Shown: in pieces, positions 29,206-38,066 of the stretch
Numbering within the stretch: position 1 is the first letter of the stretch
Layout: each line of letters begins with the position of its first letter
Assembly: GCA_913041145.1 (NCBI GenBank)
Contig: CAJWHE010000002.1
Span: 1-64,000, forward strand
Source: an uncultured Paracoccaceae bacterium
GTDB taxonomy: Bacteria > Pseudomonadota > Alphaproteobacteria > Rhodobacterales > Rhodobacteraceae
Direction of reading: 5' to 3'
DNA length: 64,000 nucleotides
Program-made: the position numbers and the translations under genes
The notes under the pieces: model-generated
Database searches by the model: none
Told to the model about the DNA's origin: nothing
Seen by the model: the letters and a program-made list of their open reading frames with translations, nothing else

Positions 29206-29233
29206 AAAAATAGAGGGCTAAAACAGCCCCCTA
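29206..29233 (-). terminator. Terminator-like hairpin between binding-protein and permease genes
   Basis: On the minus strand TAGGGGGCT (29233-29225), loop GTTTT, then AGCCCTCTA (29219-29211) form a 9-bp stem with one G-U pair, followed by five Us (29210-29206) that run into the permease ATG at 29205. It is well placed as a partial terminator or mRNA-stabilising 3' end for the binding-protein message. Confidence 0.7.
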
Positions 29234-29254
29234 TCATTTCCTAGTTAGGCTCTA

Positions 29255-30085
29255 CTATTCAACTTGATCGTGCCAAGCGTCACCTCTGAACCAGTAATCA
29301 TGAGTGTTTTTCAACCAACCAGTATGATTATGTCTTCTGATCCAACTATTAAAATAAGCTAACGCGTCTGGATCTGATTTTCTCATAGCAAAACCTTCTC
29401 CACCAGCATCGAATGCTATGTTGAATGGAACATTTAAAGTTTCAGGATTACGACGAGCATCTTGGGATGGCCCAGGCTCTGTAGCCATAGTTGCATGAGC
29501 ATTACCATTTAATACTTCTTGAGTTGAAGCACCATCTTCATCAAACATCAATAATTTCGCTTTTGGAAATTTGTTTTGAATAAATACACATGGGGTAGCA
29601 CCACGTCGACATGAAAAAGTAATATCTTCACTGTTATAATCTTCTAAAGCCATTCCTTTTGTCATTGCTGTATTAGCTAAGATTGTTAAGCCCGAAAATG
29701 CATATGGTTCTGAAAAGTTAACTGTCAAGTTTCGTGAAGGTGTAACTGTCATCCCACTTATGATAACATCGAACTTACCAGCAACTAAAGCTGGAATGAT
29801 ACCCGCCCATTTTGTTGGAATAAATTCTACTTCCACTCCCATATCAGCAGCTAACTTTTTACCTACATCAGGCTCGAAACCAACTAAATCACCATCTTTA
29901 TTTCTCATTGACCAAGGTACAAAGAGGTCCAATCCGATTTTGATTACGCCACGTTTTTTTATAGTCTCGATTACGCTTTCAGCTCCAAGCGATTGTGCTG
30001 TTCCTGCAAAGGTTGCGTGAGAAAAGCTTATACTAGCTAAAGCGGCACTTAAAACCACCCCCAGTAAACGTCTTGTGATATTCAT
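29255..30085 (-). CDS. Amino-acid-type ABC transporter substrate-binding protein
   Basis: A 276-residue periplasmic binding protein, SBP family 3. A Sec signal peptide spans about residues 1-27 (ending HATFAG). Family signatures are GVIKIGLDLFVPWS near residue 50 and GFEPDVGKKLAADMGVEVEFIPTKWAGIIPAL near 70-100, the cluster common to glutamine/arginine-binding proteins. A pair of cysteines (SCRRGATPC) may form a disulfide. It lies between two permease genes, an arrangement seen in some amino-acid importers. A ligand cannot be read out; the neighbouring oxygenase suggests a modified amino acid or betaine. Confidence 0.92.
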   Translation of the reverse strand: MNITRRLLGVVLSAALASISFSHATFAGTAQSLGAESVIETIKKRGVIKIGLDLFVPWSMRNKDGDLVGFEPDVGKKLAADMGVEVEFIPTKWAGIIPALVAGKFDVIISGMTVTPSRNLTVNFSEPYAFSGLTILANTAMTKGMALEDYNSEDITFSCRRGATPCVFIQNKFPKAKLLMFDEDGASTQEVLNGNAHATMATEPGPSQDARRNPETLNVPFNIAFDAGGEGFAMRKSDPDALAYFNSWIRRHNHTGWLKNTHDYWFRGDAWHDQVE

Positions 30086-30136
30086 TTTGTACTTCCTTTC
30101 TGTTTAGTTTTGCTAGCAACCAGTTTTAATGGTCAC

Positions 30137-30979
30137 TCAGTTTGTAACGGTATATCGCCTTTCTACTTGCGACGCCCCGATCGATAGGATCATTATAACA
30201 ACCATATAAATAACTGCTATAGTGAACCAAATTTCAAAAGCCATATAGGTATCAGAAATAATATTTTGACCTAATGTAGTTAACTCTGCGACCGCAATAA
30301 CACTAACAATTGCTGAGCTTTTTACCATATGAACTACTTCACCTGTCATTGGTGGTAGCATAAAGCGAATAGATTGAGGTAATATAATATATCTGTACAT
30401 CTGTGCTTTACTCATACCAATTGATTTTGCTGCTTCCCATTGACCTTGGGCTACAGCATTTATCCCAGCCCTCAGGATTTCAGATATTAATGCTGAGTGA
30501 TAAACAGCTAGGCAGAGAATACTTGCGGTATAACGATCGTATTTAAAAACCGGTCCTAACACATAATAAAAAAGGTATACTAATACTAGTAATGGAATAT
30601 TTCGGACAAATTCTAAAAAACATATGGCAACTTTTGTTCCAATAACTAAACCAGATAATCTTAAAAGTGCAACTAACAAACCGAAAAGCATAGCAAGAAT
30701 AAGAGCTGAAAAAGATAACGTTATTGTAGTCCAAAGCCCAAACATCAGCTCTCCAAACTGAAAGCCATCATCTGTATAGCTATATATATATTTGGGAATT
30801 TGATACCATTGCCAGTTATACCCCATGGATTGGGCTCCTCTAAATGACGAATAAAGAATACTGGCAACAATTAAGAGATAAATAACAATAGAAACAGGCG
30901 TGGACGAAAAGAACCGGTTAATGGCTGGCGGTCGTCTTACGGGCAAACCTTTCATAGACATTGATCCACTGGCTTCCAT
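30137..30979 (-). CDS. Polar amino-acid ABC transporter permease
   Basis: About 280 residues from the ATG at 30979, 5 bases after the ATPase stop; an in-frame GTG 14 codons upstream would overlap the ATPase gene and is less likely. The protein has the PAAT permease motif LWTTITLSFSALILAML, the EAA loop GQWEAAKSIGMSKAQMYRYI and hydrophobic segments at both ends. Together with the second permease at 28.3-29.2 kb it should form the heterodimeric channel of this importer. Confidence 0.9.
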   Translation of the reverse strand: MEASGSMSMKGLPVRRPPAINRFFSSTPVSIVIYLLIVASILYSSFRGAQSMGYNWQWYQIPKYIYSYTDDGFQFGELMFGLWTTITLSFSALILAMLFGLLVALLRLSGLVIGTKVAICFLEFVRNIPLLVLVYLFYYVLGPVFKYDRYTASILCLAVYHSALISEILRAGINAVAQGQWEAAKSIGMSKAQMYRYIILPQSIRFMLPPMTGEVVHMVKSSAIVSVIAVAELTTLGQNIISDTYMAFEIWFTIAVIYMVVIMILSIGASQVERRYTVTN

Positions 30980-30984
30980 AACAA

Positions 30985-31731
30985 TCAGTGCTCCAGTATT
31001 TGTTCTAAAAATTCTCTGCACCGATCACTATCGGGATTAGAAAAAAACTTTTCAGGGGGTGCTACCTCTATTATTTTTCCTTCATCCATGAATACCATTG
31101 TATCTGCCACTTTTCTAGCAAAACCCATTTCATGCGTAACGCAGACCATGGTCATTCCTGTATCAGCTAACTCTACCATTACATCTAAAACTTCATTAAT
31201 CATTTCAGGGTCAAGTGCAGATGTTGGCTCATCAAATAATAAGATTTTGCTTTCCATACACAAAGATCGCGCAATGGCTACACGCTGTTGCTGTCCTCCG
31301 GATAACTCTGCTGGGTATTTCTCTGCCTGCTCCGGAATATGTACACGTTCAAGATATTTACGAGCCATTATTTCTGCTTCAGACTTCGGAATTTTTCGAA
31401 CTTTAATAGGACCGATTGTTAAATTTTCTAAAACAGTCAAATGTGGGAATAAATTAAATTGTTGGAAAACCATACCAATTTCCTGGCGAAGCCTAATTAT
31501 GTCTTTAGAGCCTTCAAAAACTTCAATGCCATCTACGGTTAACTTCCCTGCATTATGGTTTTCTAAACCATTTATACACCTTATTAATGTAGATTTCCCT
31601 GACCCAGAAGGCCCACAAATAACCATTCTCTCACCAGCGTTAACAGAAATAGTTATATCTTTTAACGCCTGGAAATTTCCATAAAACTTATCAACACTTT
31701 CAAACTTAATAATTGGAAGTGTATTTGACAT
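30985..31731 (-). CDS. Polar amino-acid ABC transporter ATP-binding protein (GlnQ-like)
   Basis: A 248-residue ABC ATPase with Walker A GPSGSGKS near residue 39, Q-loop FQQFNLFPHLTV, signature LSGGQQQR near 143, Walker B ILLFDEPTSALDPE and switch histidine in VCVTHEMGFA. All motifs are intact and the length is typical of GlnQ/HisP. It is the first gene of a probable operon continuing with permease, binding protein, second permease, Rieske oxygenase and MATE exporter. Confidence 0.95.
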   Translation of the reverse strand: MSNTLPIIKFESVDKFYGNFQALKDITISVNAGERMVICGPSGSGKSTLIRCINGLENHNAGKLTVDGIEVFEGSKDIIRLRQEIGMVFQQFNLFPHLTVLENLTIGPIKVRKIPKSEAEIMARKYLERVHIPEQAEKYPAELSGGQQQRVAIARSLCMESKILLFDEPTSALDPEMINEVLDVMVELADTGMTMVCVTHEMGFARKVADTMVFMDEGKIIEVAPPEKFFSNPDSDRCREFLEQILEH

Positions 31732-31900
31732 TACCGCATGACCCTCAAATGAATATGTATGTACATAATAATTTAACTTTAATCACAGCTAATTTAAAAA
31801 TCAAGTTAATTAAAAGTTAGCTATTTAAGGTCTCAGCATATGAGAAATTCCTAGGTGTTCAATAATCAAATCTAATAAGAAAGTCTATTACAAATATTCC

Positions 31901-31934
31901 AAAAAAATTACCCCTAGCCATCAGCTAGGGGTAA
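31901..31934 (-). terminator. Rho-independent terminator of the TauD-like gene
   Basis: Reading leftward, TTACCCCTAGC (31934-31924), loop TGATG, then GCTAGGGGTAA (31918-31908) form a perfect 11-bp stem, followed by seven Us from the A-run at 31901-31907. It lies 30 bases after the TauD-like stop codon. Confidence 0.9.
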
Positions 31935-31963
31935 ACCTGATTTACAAAATTATCGTAATCAAA

Positions 31964-32842
31964 TCAGTTTGCTTGCATCGCTTTGTAGCGTTTTATTGAT
32001 ATGGGTTCTTCCCCTTCAATTGTCGCTCTTTGCATCACGCGGCGATGTTTGGCCACTTCTCCAAAGTAATCTGCGACTGCGTGATGTAAACAAACACGAT
32101 TATCCCAGAGTGCTAATGACCCTTTTTCCCACTCTAATCGACAACCTAAGTGAGCTTGAATAGAGTGCTCATAAAGGTAGGTTAATATAGGTGCACTCTC
32201 TTTATCTGTCATTCCTTTAATTCTCTTAGTGAAGGCAAGTGAACTGAATAGAGATTTTTTTCCAGTTACTGGATGTACGCGGACCATTGGGTGTACTGCG
32301 CCCATAGCACCCTTTTTTCCTAACTCTTCCATTGATTGATATTTATTACTGTATTTTTCTGGGTTACCGGATTCATTTTCTCCTTCAAGCCCATCTAAGA
32401 GGGCTTTCATACCTTCTGAAAGTGTTTCATAGGCAAGATACATATTTGTAAAAGCAGTATCTGCTCCATATGGTGGGCACTCTTTTGCATATAAAGTTGC
32501 TCCAAGCGGTGGTTTCTTCAAGAACATAAGATCAGAGTGGTAATAACCATCCCAACTATATGATTCTCCAGGTTCCCTAATAATCTTAAAGATTTCAGGA
32601 ATTTCTGGTATACCTTTCACATATGGGTGCGGGATAAGCTTACCAAACCTCTGAGTAAAATCAAATTGTTGTTGGTCTGTTAGGTCCTGACCTCTAAAGA
32701 TAAGTACTAAATAATTTGCCCACGCATCCTGAATTTCCATCCAAGTTTCTGAATCAATACTAGACGTAAGGTCAATATTAGTAATTTCTGCCCCCATCGC
32801 ACCAGAAATCGGTTTAACAGTAATTCTCTTGTAATTCGCCAT
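31964..32842 (-). CDS. TauD/TfdA-family Fe(II)/2-oxoglutarate dioxygenase
   Basis: A 292-residue dioxygenase with the iron triad His102-x-Asp104 (YYHSDL) and His253 (DNRVCLHHAVADY), and the 2-oxoglutarate-binding arginine in RRVMQRATI near residues 267-272, in close parallel to E. coli TauD. The family hydroxylates taurine, aryloxyacetates, gamma-butyrobetaine-like compounds and other small substrates. It has its own terminator and an upstream element (32903-32949) very similar to one before soxB, so it is probably induced together with sarcosine oxidase. An oxidative N-dealkylation or C-hydroxylation feeding sarcosine or glycine is a reasonable guess. Taurine is not supported by context. Confidence 0.9.
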   Translation of the reverse strand: MANYKRITVKPISGAMGAEITNIDLTSSIDSETWMEIQDAWANYLVLIFRGQDLTDQQQFDFTQRFGKLIPHPYVKGIPEIPEIFKIIREPGESYSWDGYYHSDLMFLKKPPLGATLYAKECPPYGADTAFTNMYLAYETLSEGMKALLDGLEGENESGNPEKYSNKYQSMEELGKKGAMGAVHPMVRVHPVTGKKSLFSSLAFTKRIKGMTDKESAPILTYLYEHSIQAHLGCRLEWEKGSLALWDNRVCLHHAVADYFGEVAKHRRVMQRATIEGEEPISIKRYKAMQAN

Positions 32843-32902
32843 TTCATTCGCTCCTTTATTTAAAATAAATTAGTAAAAATCTAGCAACTCTTTTCTCTAC
32901 TA

Positions 32903-32949
32903 AAGGGTATTAAATACGCCATTTGATTATAAAAATACGTCAAAGATCT
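32903..32949 (-). promoter_or_regulatory. Conserved 47-bp upstream element, TauD-like gene copy
   Basis: Without gaps, 32 of 47 positions match the element at 38067-38113. On the minus strand it carries two direct half-sites, TGACGTA and TGGCGTA, 21 bases apart, which is two helical turns. It ends 60 bases before the TauD-like ATG. The pattern fits a site for a dimeric AraC-family activator. Confidence 0.65.
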
Positions 32950-32963
32950 TGTTAAATACTAAC

Positions 32964-32998
32964 TTTCAACATCTGAGTTTTTTTATTAAATGTTGAAA
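32964..32998. repeat. 9-bp inverted repeat between soxG and the TauD-like gene
   Basis: TTTCAACAT (32964-32972) and ATGTTGAAA (32990-32998) are perfect reverse complements with a 17-base AT-rich spacer. They lie 25 bases after the soxG stop. It may be a weak terminator stem, without a U-run, or an additional operator beside the 32903 element. Confidence 0.5.
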
Positions 32999-33022
32999 AT
33001 AATTTGTGACAACAAAAAAGTC

Positions 33023-33523
33023 TTAAAGCTTAATAGACTTATACAAATAATCTTCGACCATATCACTATAACTTTGATCAACACCAAACTCAAAACCATT
33101 TTCAATACGTTGAATTAATGCTTTTGTCCCAAAAACTTCACTAAAAGTTACTGAGTTCTCTCTAAATTTTTTTTCATAAAAATCTAATGGACTAGCTATT
33201 GCCATTATATCTTTCGCTCCAACCCCTGTCACCGAAAAAAACGTAAGCGTATCAGACACCAGTACAACACTTATATTCGAACGAGTTGCCCCTGACTTTA
33301 GCAAAGAGTTAAGCTCTTCTTCCTCTTCGATTGGACCCCGTAAAATCCAATTATCTTGACCAATATACATCAAAGTTTTACAACTTTTTGAAATGGATGT
33401 ATTCGCTTTCTCAGGTATCTTCTGAAAAAAGTGAGACAATAACTTTTTCACATCCGACAAATTTCCTTTGATGTCAAAAAGTGCTGATATTTTCTGTCTA
33501 TTTATTTTTACCTCGTAAACCAT
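33023..33523 (-). CDS. soxG: Sarcosine oxidase gamma subunit
   Basis: A 166-residue protein resembling the SoxG family, small and poorly conserved but recognisable from DNWILRGPIEEEEELNSLL and the DLSDSLTFFSVTG-like segment (SDTLTFFSVTG) leading to LDFYEKKF. SoxG has a GcvT-like fold and completes the heterotetramer. It starts 1 base after the soxA stop, so the two are translationally coupled, and it ends the soxBDAG operon. Low conservation is normal for this subunit. Confidence 0.85.
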   Translation of the reverse strand: MVYEVKINRQKISALFDIKGNLSDVKKLLSHFFQKIPEKANTSISKSCKTLMYIGQDNWILRGPIEEEEELNSLLKSGATRSNISVVLVSDTLTFFSVTGVGAKDIMAIASPLDFYEKKFRENSVTFSEVFGTKALIQRIENGFEFGVDQSYSDMVEDYLYKSIKL

Positions 33524-33524
33524 A

Positions 33525-36464
33525 TTAAGACCTTAAAAGCTCCCCACTGGGGTCATGAAAAATTGGGGCGGTGATCTTAGCTTTTATCGCCCGTTCCTTC
33601 AATCGGATATACGCTGTTTCACCATGGCGTGAATGCCCATTTTCTAATAAAGCCAACCCAACCCACCGATTATTTAATACACTCCACACACATGCTGTAG
33701 TCAAACCCTCAGTAGCTCTCTTTTCTCCTTTAGGCGTTAATGGAGCTCCCTCAGGGATGGCGTCATTAGGATTTTCGGGTAATAGACCAACTAACTCACG
33801 CCTAGACTCCCCCAGACTACGCCTCAGCTCTACTGATCTCTTACCAATAAAATCTTTTTTCTTCTTTGACATTACCCAACCCATACCAAGATCAAATGCA
33901 TCGACGGTACCATCCACTTCATGTCCAAGTGATAAAAATCCTTTTTCTACTCGCAACACATGACTTGCTTCAGATCCAACTGGTAGAATATTAAATTCTA
34001 TTCCAGCATCTAAGACGCTGTTCCAAAGTTTGAGTAAGTCTCGGGTTGCAACGTTGATTTCAAATGAAAGTTCACCCGTAAAACTAACTCTAATAATTCG
34101 TGCTGCAATGCCACCAACCGTTCCCTCTCGAAAGGACATAAATGGAAATGATTCCTTAGAGATATCTATATTTGTACCTAATTTCTCTAAAACTTTTCTA
34201 GCATTTGGGCCACAAATAGTTGCATTGCTCCACTGACTTGTAATCCCCGTAATTTTTACATCCCAATTAGGTTGATCAAACTTTAATACTTTTTTCATAT
34301 GCTGATTTACTGCATCGGAGTGCCCTGATGAAGTAGAAAGCAACCATCGGTCCTCACTTAACCGAAATACCACACCATCATCAAATATTAGACCGTCATC
34401 GGTCAACATAAACCCATAACGTCCATTACCTGGTTTAAGGGAAGACATTACATTAGTATATATAAGGTCCAAAAACTGGCTCACATCCTTTCCCTGGAGT
34501 TCGAATTTTCCTAATGGAGAGCCATCATAAACACCAACTGATGTTCTTACAGCTAAGCACTCTCGATTTACAGCATCCTGGAAGCCTTCATCCATCATAG
34601 GAAAATAACCAGGCCTTCTCCACCTTGCACCGGCCTCGTACATAAATGCACCCTTATCTAAGTTCCATTTTGTAATTGGTGTGTGCCTGTAGGGTAGGAC
34701 TACTGAACCTTCTCGAAGCCCACCTATTGAGCCAAAAGAAACTGGGCTGAACGGTGATCTAAATGTAGTTGTTCCAACTTCTTCTAAATTAAGTCCCTGA
34801 CTTAAAGCAATTTTTCCTATAATATTTATATTTCCAGTTTTTCCTTGATCTATCCCCATTCCACCTGTGGTATAACGCTTAACATGTTCTACGTTGGAGT
34901 AACCTTCAAGAATAGCGAGATCGACATCATCGGAAGTAACATCGTTTTGAATATCTAAAAAAGACTTTCCAAATTTTTTAGATGCCTCAACTTGCCATAG
35001 TGGTTCGATTGAATATTTTTCAAGTGTAGCGTTAGGAATTTCTGTATAACTTTCTTTCAAACCGATTTCTTTTAAGGCCTGCTTACCAACCTCTAAACCG
35101 CTAGACAAAGCTTCATCCAGGGTAAGTTTTCCTGAAGCAGCCCCAACACAAAAAGACTTTTGAATAGCTTTGTCTGGAACAAAAGTGGCAAGATTTAAAA
35201 CATATTTCAAACTCCCTCGAGATTGTGAATGTAAATGAACCGTAGGATTCCAACCCCCAGAATGACCAACAAGATCACAGGACATAGTTACTATTTTTTT
35301 TGTACTTATGGACATTATTTGAACAGACTTGACTCTTTTATACCCGTTTACTTTTGCAACTACACTGTCAGAAAAAACAGTGACATTAGGAACCTTCTTA
35401 GTTGCATATTCTGGAATATTTTTGCGAGAATCCACTACTGCAACTACGTGTCCACCAGCGTTCAAAATGTCTACCGCCACCGAATATGCACTGTCATTAT
35501 TAGTGAATAAAACAACTTTTTCTCCTGGCAAAACAGCATAGCGATTTATATAAGCCTGAATTGCTGATGCCATCATCACGCCAGGTCGATCATTATTAGG
35601 AAACACTAATGATCTTTCGATAGCACCTGTAGCTATTAAAACTTGATTAGCTCTAACTCTCCAGCTTCGTTCAATGATTGATACTTCTTTTGTAACTCGC
35701 TGATTAATGATAAGTAAATTATGCTCTCGATACGCCCAAACAGTGCTATTTTGTAACTGAGACACATTTTCCATACTACTTAATTCGGATACAACATCTT
35801 GCACCCAATCTAATCCAGTCTGCCCATTAATTTCTAAATTTTGATCTAGTAAACTACCACCAGGCTCATAATTTTGATCTGCAATAATTACTCTTGCTCC
35901 AGCCCGTCCTGCCACCAAAGCCGCCATCAAACCACTAGGACCAGCACCTACTATTAAAATATCTGCATGGGCATTCCGGGATTCAAAGTGACCTTTTTTT
36001 GGTGGCGCCACTGGCGCCCGAGCCAAACCAGCTGCCTTTCTTATAAAAGGCTCAAATAAATGCCAGGTTGGCCACTTAAATGTTTTATAGTAAAAACCTG
36101 CTGGTATAAAACGAGAAAAAACTTGAATTAATGCACCAAAATCAAATTCTGCCGAGGGCCAGCAATTCACAGATCTTGCCTTTAAACCCTCTTTAATAAT
36201 AACTGATGTTATCAAATTATTACCTGATTCATCATCACCTAAAAGTTCAACCAAAGAAGCGGGCTCCTCGATGCCAGATCCAACAATTCCTCTGGGACGA
36301 TGATATTTAAAACTTCTCGCAGTAACCATTACCCCATTAGCTAAAAGCGCTGATGCCAGTGTGTCTCCGTGAAAACCCTTGTATTTTTTCCCATTAAAAG
36401 AAAAACTTACTTCTTGTTCTCTATTAATCCTACCGCCAAACTTTAAACGTTTATTTTTGATCAT
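33525..36464 (-). CDS. soxA: Sarcosine oxidase alpha subunit
   Basis: About 979 residues from the ATG at 36464, which has GGAG 7 bases upstream and overlaps the end of soxD; an in-frame ATG 7 codons earlier lacks this. Domain order is as in known SoxA: an N-terminal ferredoxin-like segment with GFHGDTLASALLANGV, a Rossmann module (VGAGPSGLMAALVAGRAGARVI) near residue 170 that binds NAD in characterised enzymes, and a C-terminal GcvT/aminomethyltransferase domain from about residue 600 that binds tetrahydrofolate. The complex oxidises sarcosine to glycine and passes the methyl carbon to tetrahydrofolate as 5,10-methylene-THF with H2O2 release. Complete length. Confidence 0.96.
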   Translation of the reverse strand: MIKNKRLKFGGRINREQEVSFSFNGKKYKGFHGDTLASALLANGVMVTARSFKYHRPRGIVGSGIEEPASLVELLGDDESGNNLITSVIIKEGLKARSVNCWPSAEFDFGALIQVFSRFIPAGFYYKTFKWPTWHLFEPFIRKAAGLARAPVAPPKKGHFESRNAHADILIVGAGPSGLMAALVAGRAGARVIIADQNYEPGGSLLDQNLEINGQTGLDWVQDVVSELSSMENVSQLQNSTVWAYREHNLLIINQRVTKEVSIIERSWRVRANQVLIATGAIERSLVFPNNDRPGVMMASAIQAYINRYAVLPGEKVVLFTNNDSAYSVAVDILNAGGHVVAVVDSRKNIPEYATKKVPNVTVFSDSVVAKVNGYKRVKSVQIMSISTKKIVTMSCDLVGHSGGWNPTVHLHSQSRGSLKYVLNLATFVPDKAIQKSFCVGAASGKLTLDEALSSGLEVGKQALKEIGLKESYTEIPNATLEKYSIEPLWQVEASKKFGKSFLDIQNDVTSDDVDLAILEGYSNVEHVKRYTTGGMGIDQGKTGNINIIGKIALSQGLNLEEVGTTTFRSPFSPVSFGSIGGLREGSVVLPYRHTPITKWNLDKGAFMYEAGARWRRPGYFPMMDEGFQDAVNRECLAVRTSVGVYDGSPLGKFELQGKDVSQFLDLIYTNVMSSLKPGNGRYGFMLTDDGLIFDDGVVFRLSEDRWLLSTSSGHSDAVNQHMKKVLKFDQPNWDVKITGITSQWSNATICGPNARKVLEKLGTNIDISKESFPFMSFREGTVGGIAARIIRVSFTGELSFEINVATRDLLKLWNSVLDAGIEFNILPVGSEASHVLRVEKGFLSLGHEVDGTVDAFDLGMGWVMSKKKKDFIGKRSVELRRSLGESRRELVGLLPENPNDAIPEGAPLTPKGEKRATEGLTTACVWSVLNNRWVGLALLENGHSRHGETAYIRLKERAIKAKITAPIFHDPSGELLRS

Positions 36465-36708
36465 TAGGTTGCTCCACAATCTCATGCGTCATGGTATTAC
36501 GCCATATAGTAAACCATTCTCCACATCCTCTTGCATGAAACCATTTCTCTTCAACAGGGCCAATAGGGTTGGGGACCATTGTTAAATGATCCACCCATTC
36601 AGTATCTGTTACATCGCTAGGTTCCGGCCTATTGGATCCAACAGGGCCACCATAAACGAACTCTGTCTCGTTGCGTTCACCACAAAAAGGGCAATTAATT
36701 AATAACAT
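36451..36708 (-). CDS. soxD: Sarcosine oxidase delta subunit
   Basis: An 85-residue SoxD. The zinc ligands are visible as Cys6 and Cys9 (CPFCGERNE), His58 and Cys62 (FHARGCGEWF), and the R-N-T motif follows. SoxD is a small structural subunit binding zinc in the heterotetramer. It starts 13 bases after soxB and overlaps soxA by 14 bases, the standard tight packing. Confidence 0.95.
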   Translation of the reverse strand: MLLINCPFCGERNETEFVYGGPVGSNRPEPSDVTDTEWVDHLTMVPNPIGPVEEKWFHARGCGEWFTIWRNTMTHEIVEQPNDQK

Positions 36709-36721
36709 TTTTTTCTTTCAC

Positions 36722-37972
36722 TCATCGAGCTGTCGTAGTCCCTGTTTCCATAATGTAGGCCAGATTCTTAAAACGTTTTACGCTGAAAGGTGCCATAAGG
36801 TTATGAGGTTCGTTTTTTGCAACATGATGTGCCATTGTTAAGCCTCCTGCAGGAATAGCTTTATATCCTCCCCACCAACCTGCTGTTACAAACAAACCTG
36901 CTATGTCTGTTTCATCCATAATCGGTGACGCATCTGGTGTAATATCTAAATGACCACCCCATTGCCTCAATAGCTTTAATTTCTTAAACGAAGGAAATAA
37001 CTCCAGCATTGCTCCAACCGTATCCTCAAAGACGTGCTGTTTTATATCTCTCCTAAAGCTTTGCCCTGAGTCTGGGCCTCCACCAATTACCAGCTCTCCT
37101 TTGTCCGACTGGCTAAAGTAAAAGCCCAAATCAGAGCAATTAACAATAACGTCTACTAAAGGCTTAACAGGCTCTGAAACAAAAGCTGTCAAATTCATTG
37201 TTCGTAAAGGTAGCCGTAACCCAACAGTTTCTGTAAGAGTAGTTGTATGGCCAGAAACAGCCACAACAACTTTCTTTGCCTTTACTATACCCTTTACTGT
37301 CTCAACTCCAGAAATCGTCCCATCCTGTCCTTTTATCAGTGACAGAACACCCGTTTGTTCATGCATTTCAACTCCCATAGAATCCGCCGCTCTGGCATAA
37401 CCCCAGGCAACTGCATCATGTCGATTTACTCCCGCATCAGTATGGACCATACCACCAATAATTGGTAATCGCGCATTTGACCCTCCGCCCGTTAATGGAG
37501 GAATTAGCTTTCGAACCTTCTCAGTTGTAATTTTCTCATATGTAGATCCGTAGATATCCATCGCCAACTGGCGTCGACGTAATTCTCTCATTTTTGGATA
37601 ATTAAGAACTACATCTATCATAGTTCGCTTAGAGTGCATCATATTAAAGTTTAAATCTTTTGTTAAACCTTCGTATAGCTCAACAGACTTTACATAAAAC
37701 GGTATAGATTGATCTCGAATATAATTGGAGCGTACCGTAACAGTGTTACGTGCTACATTTCCTCCACCAAGCCATCCTCGATCAAGAACAGCAACATTTG
37801 TAACTCCAAATTCTTTAGCTAAGTAATATGCTGTTGCTAAACCGTGTCCACCAGCCCCAATGATAATAACATCGTATTCATCTTTTAAAGTAGGGTTTCT
37901 CCAGGCCTTTTGCCACTTTGTATGACCTGACATTGCGTTTTTGGCCAAAGAAAAAATTGAGTACTTCTGCAT
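36722..37972 (-). CDS. soxB: Sarcosine oxidase beta subunit
   Basis: A 416-residue flavoprotein with the N-terminal FAD motif DVIIIGAGGHGLATAYYLA near residues 34-52 and the DAO-family C-terminal segment ITPDASPIMDE...GLFVTAGWWGGY. SoxB carries FAD and the covalently bound FMN of the heterotetramer and oxidises the N-methyl group of sarcosine. It is first in soxBDAG. The 47-bp element at 38067-38113 lies 95 bases upstream. Length is typical. Confidence 0.96.
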   Translation of the reverse strand: MQKYSIFSLAKNAMSGHTKWQKAWRNPTLKDEYDVIIIGAGGHGLATAYYLAKEFGVTNVAVLDRGWLGGGNVARNTVTVRSNYIRDQSIPFYVKSVELYEGLTKDLNFNMMHSKRTMIDVVLNYPKMRELRRRQLAMDIYGSTYEKITTEKVRKLIPPLTGGGSNARLPIIGGMVHTDAGVNRHDAVAWGYARAADSMGVEMHEQTGVLSLIKGQDGTISGVETVKGIVKAKKVVVAVSGHTTTLTETVGLRLPLRTMNLTAFVSEPVKPLVDVIVNCSDLGFYFSQSDKGELVIGGGPDSGQSFRRDIKQHVFEDTVGAMLELFPSFKKLKLLRQWGGHLDITPDASPIMDETDIAGLFVTAGWWGGYKAIPAGGLTMAHHVAKNEPHNLMAPFSVKRFKNLAYIMETGTTTAR

Positions 37973-38066
37973 TTTAGGTAACTTCCAGGTGGCCTTCTGA
38001 CTATTTTAATGGGTTAATTTTGAAATAAAACTATAGGTTGTCTAATTGCCTCTATGCAATACTTAA

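Noticed and set aside
31088-31684. Long plus-strand frame of 198 codons opposite the ABC ATPase
   Set aside because: The minus-strand ATPase has every ABC motif intact; the opposite frame is a coding-strand shadow.
33571-33963. Plus-strand frame of 130 codons opposite soxA
   Set aside because: It overlaps the conserved GcvT-like C-terminus of soxA and has no recognisable domain or ribosome site.
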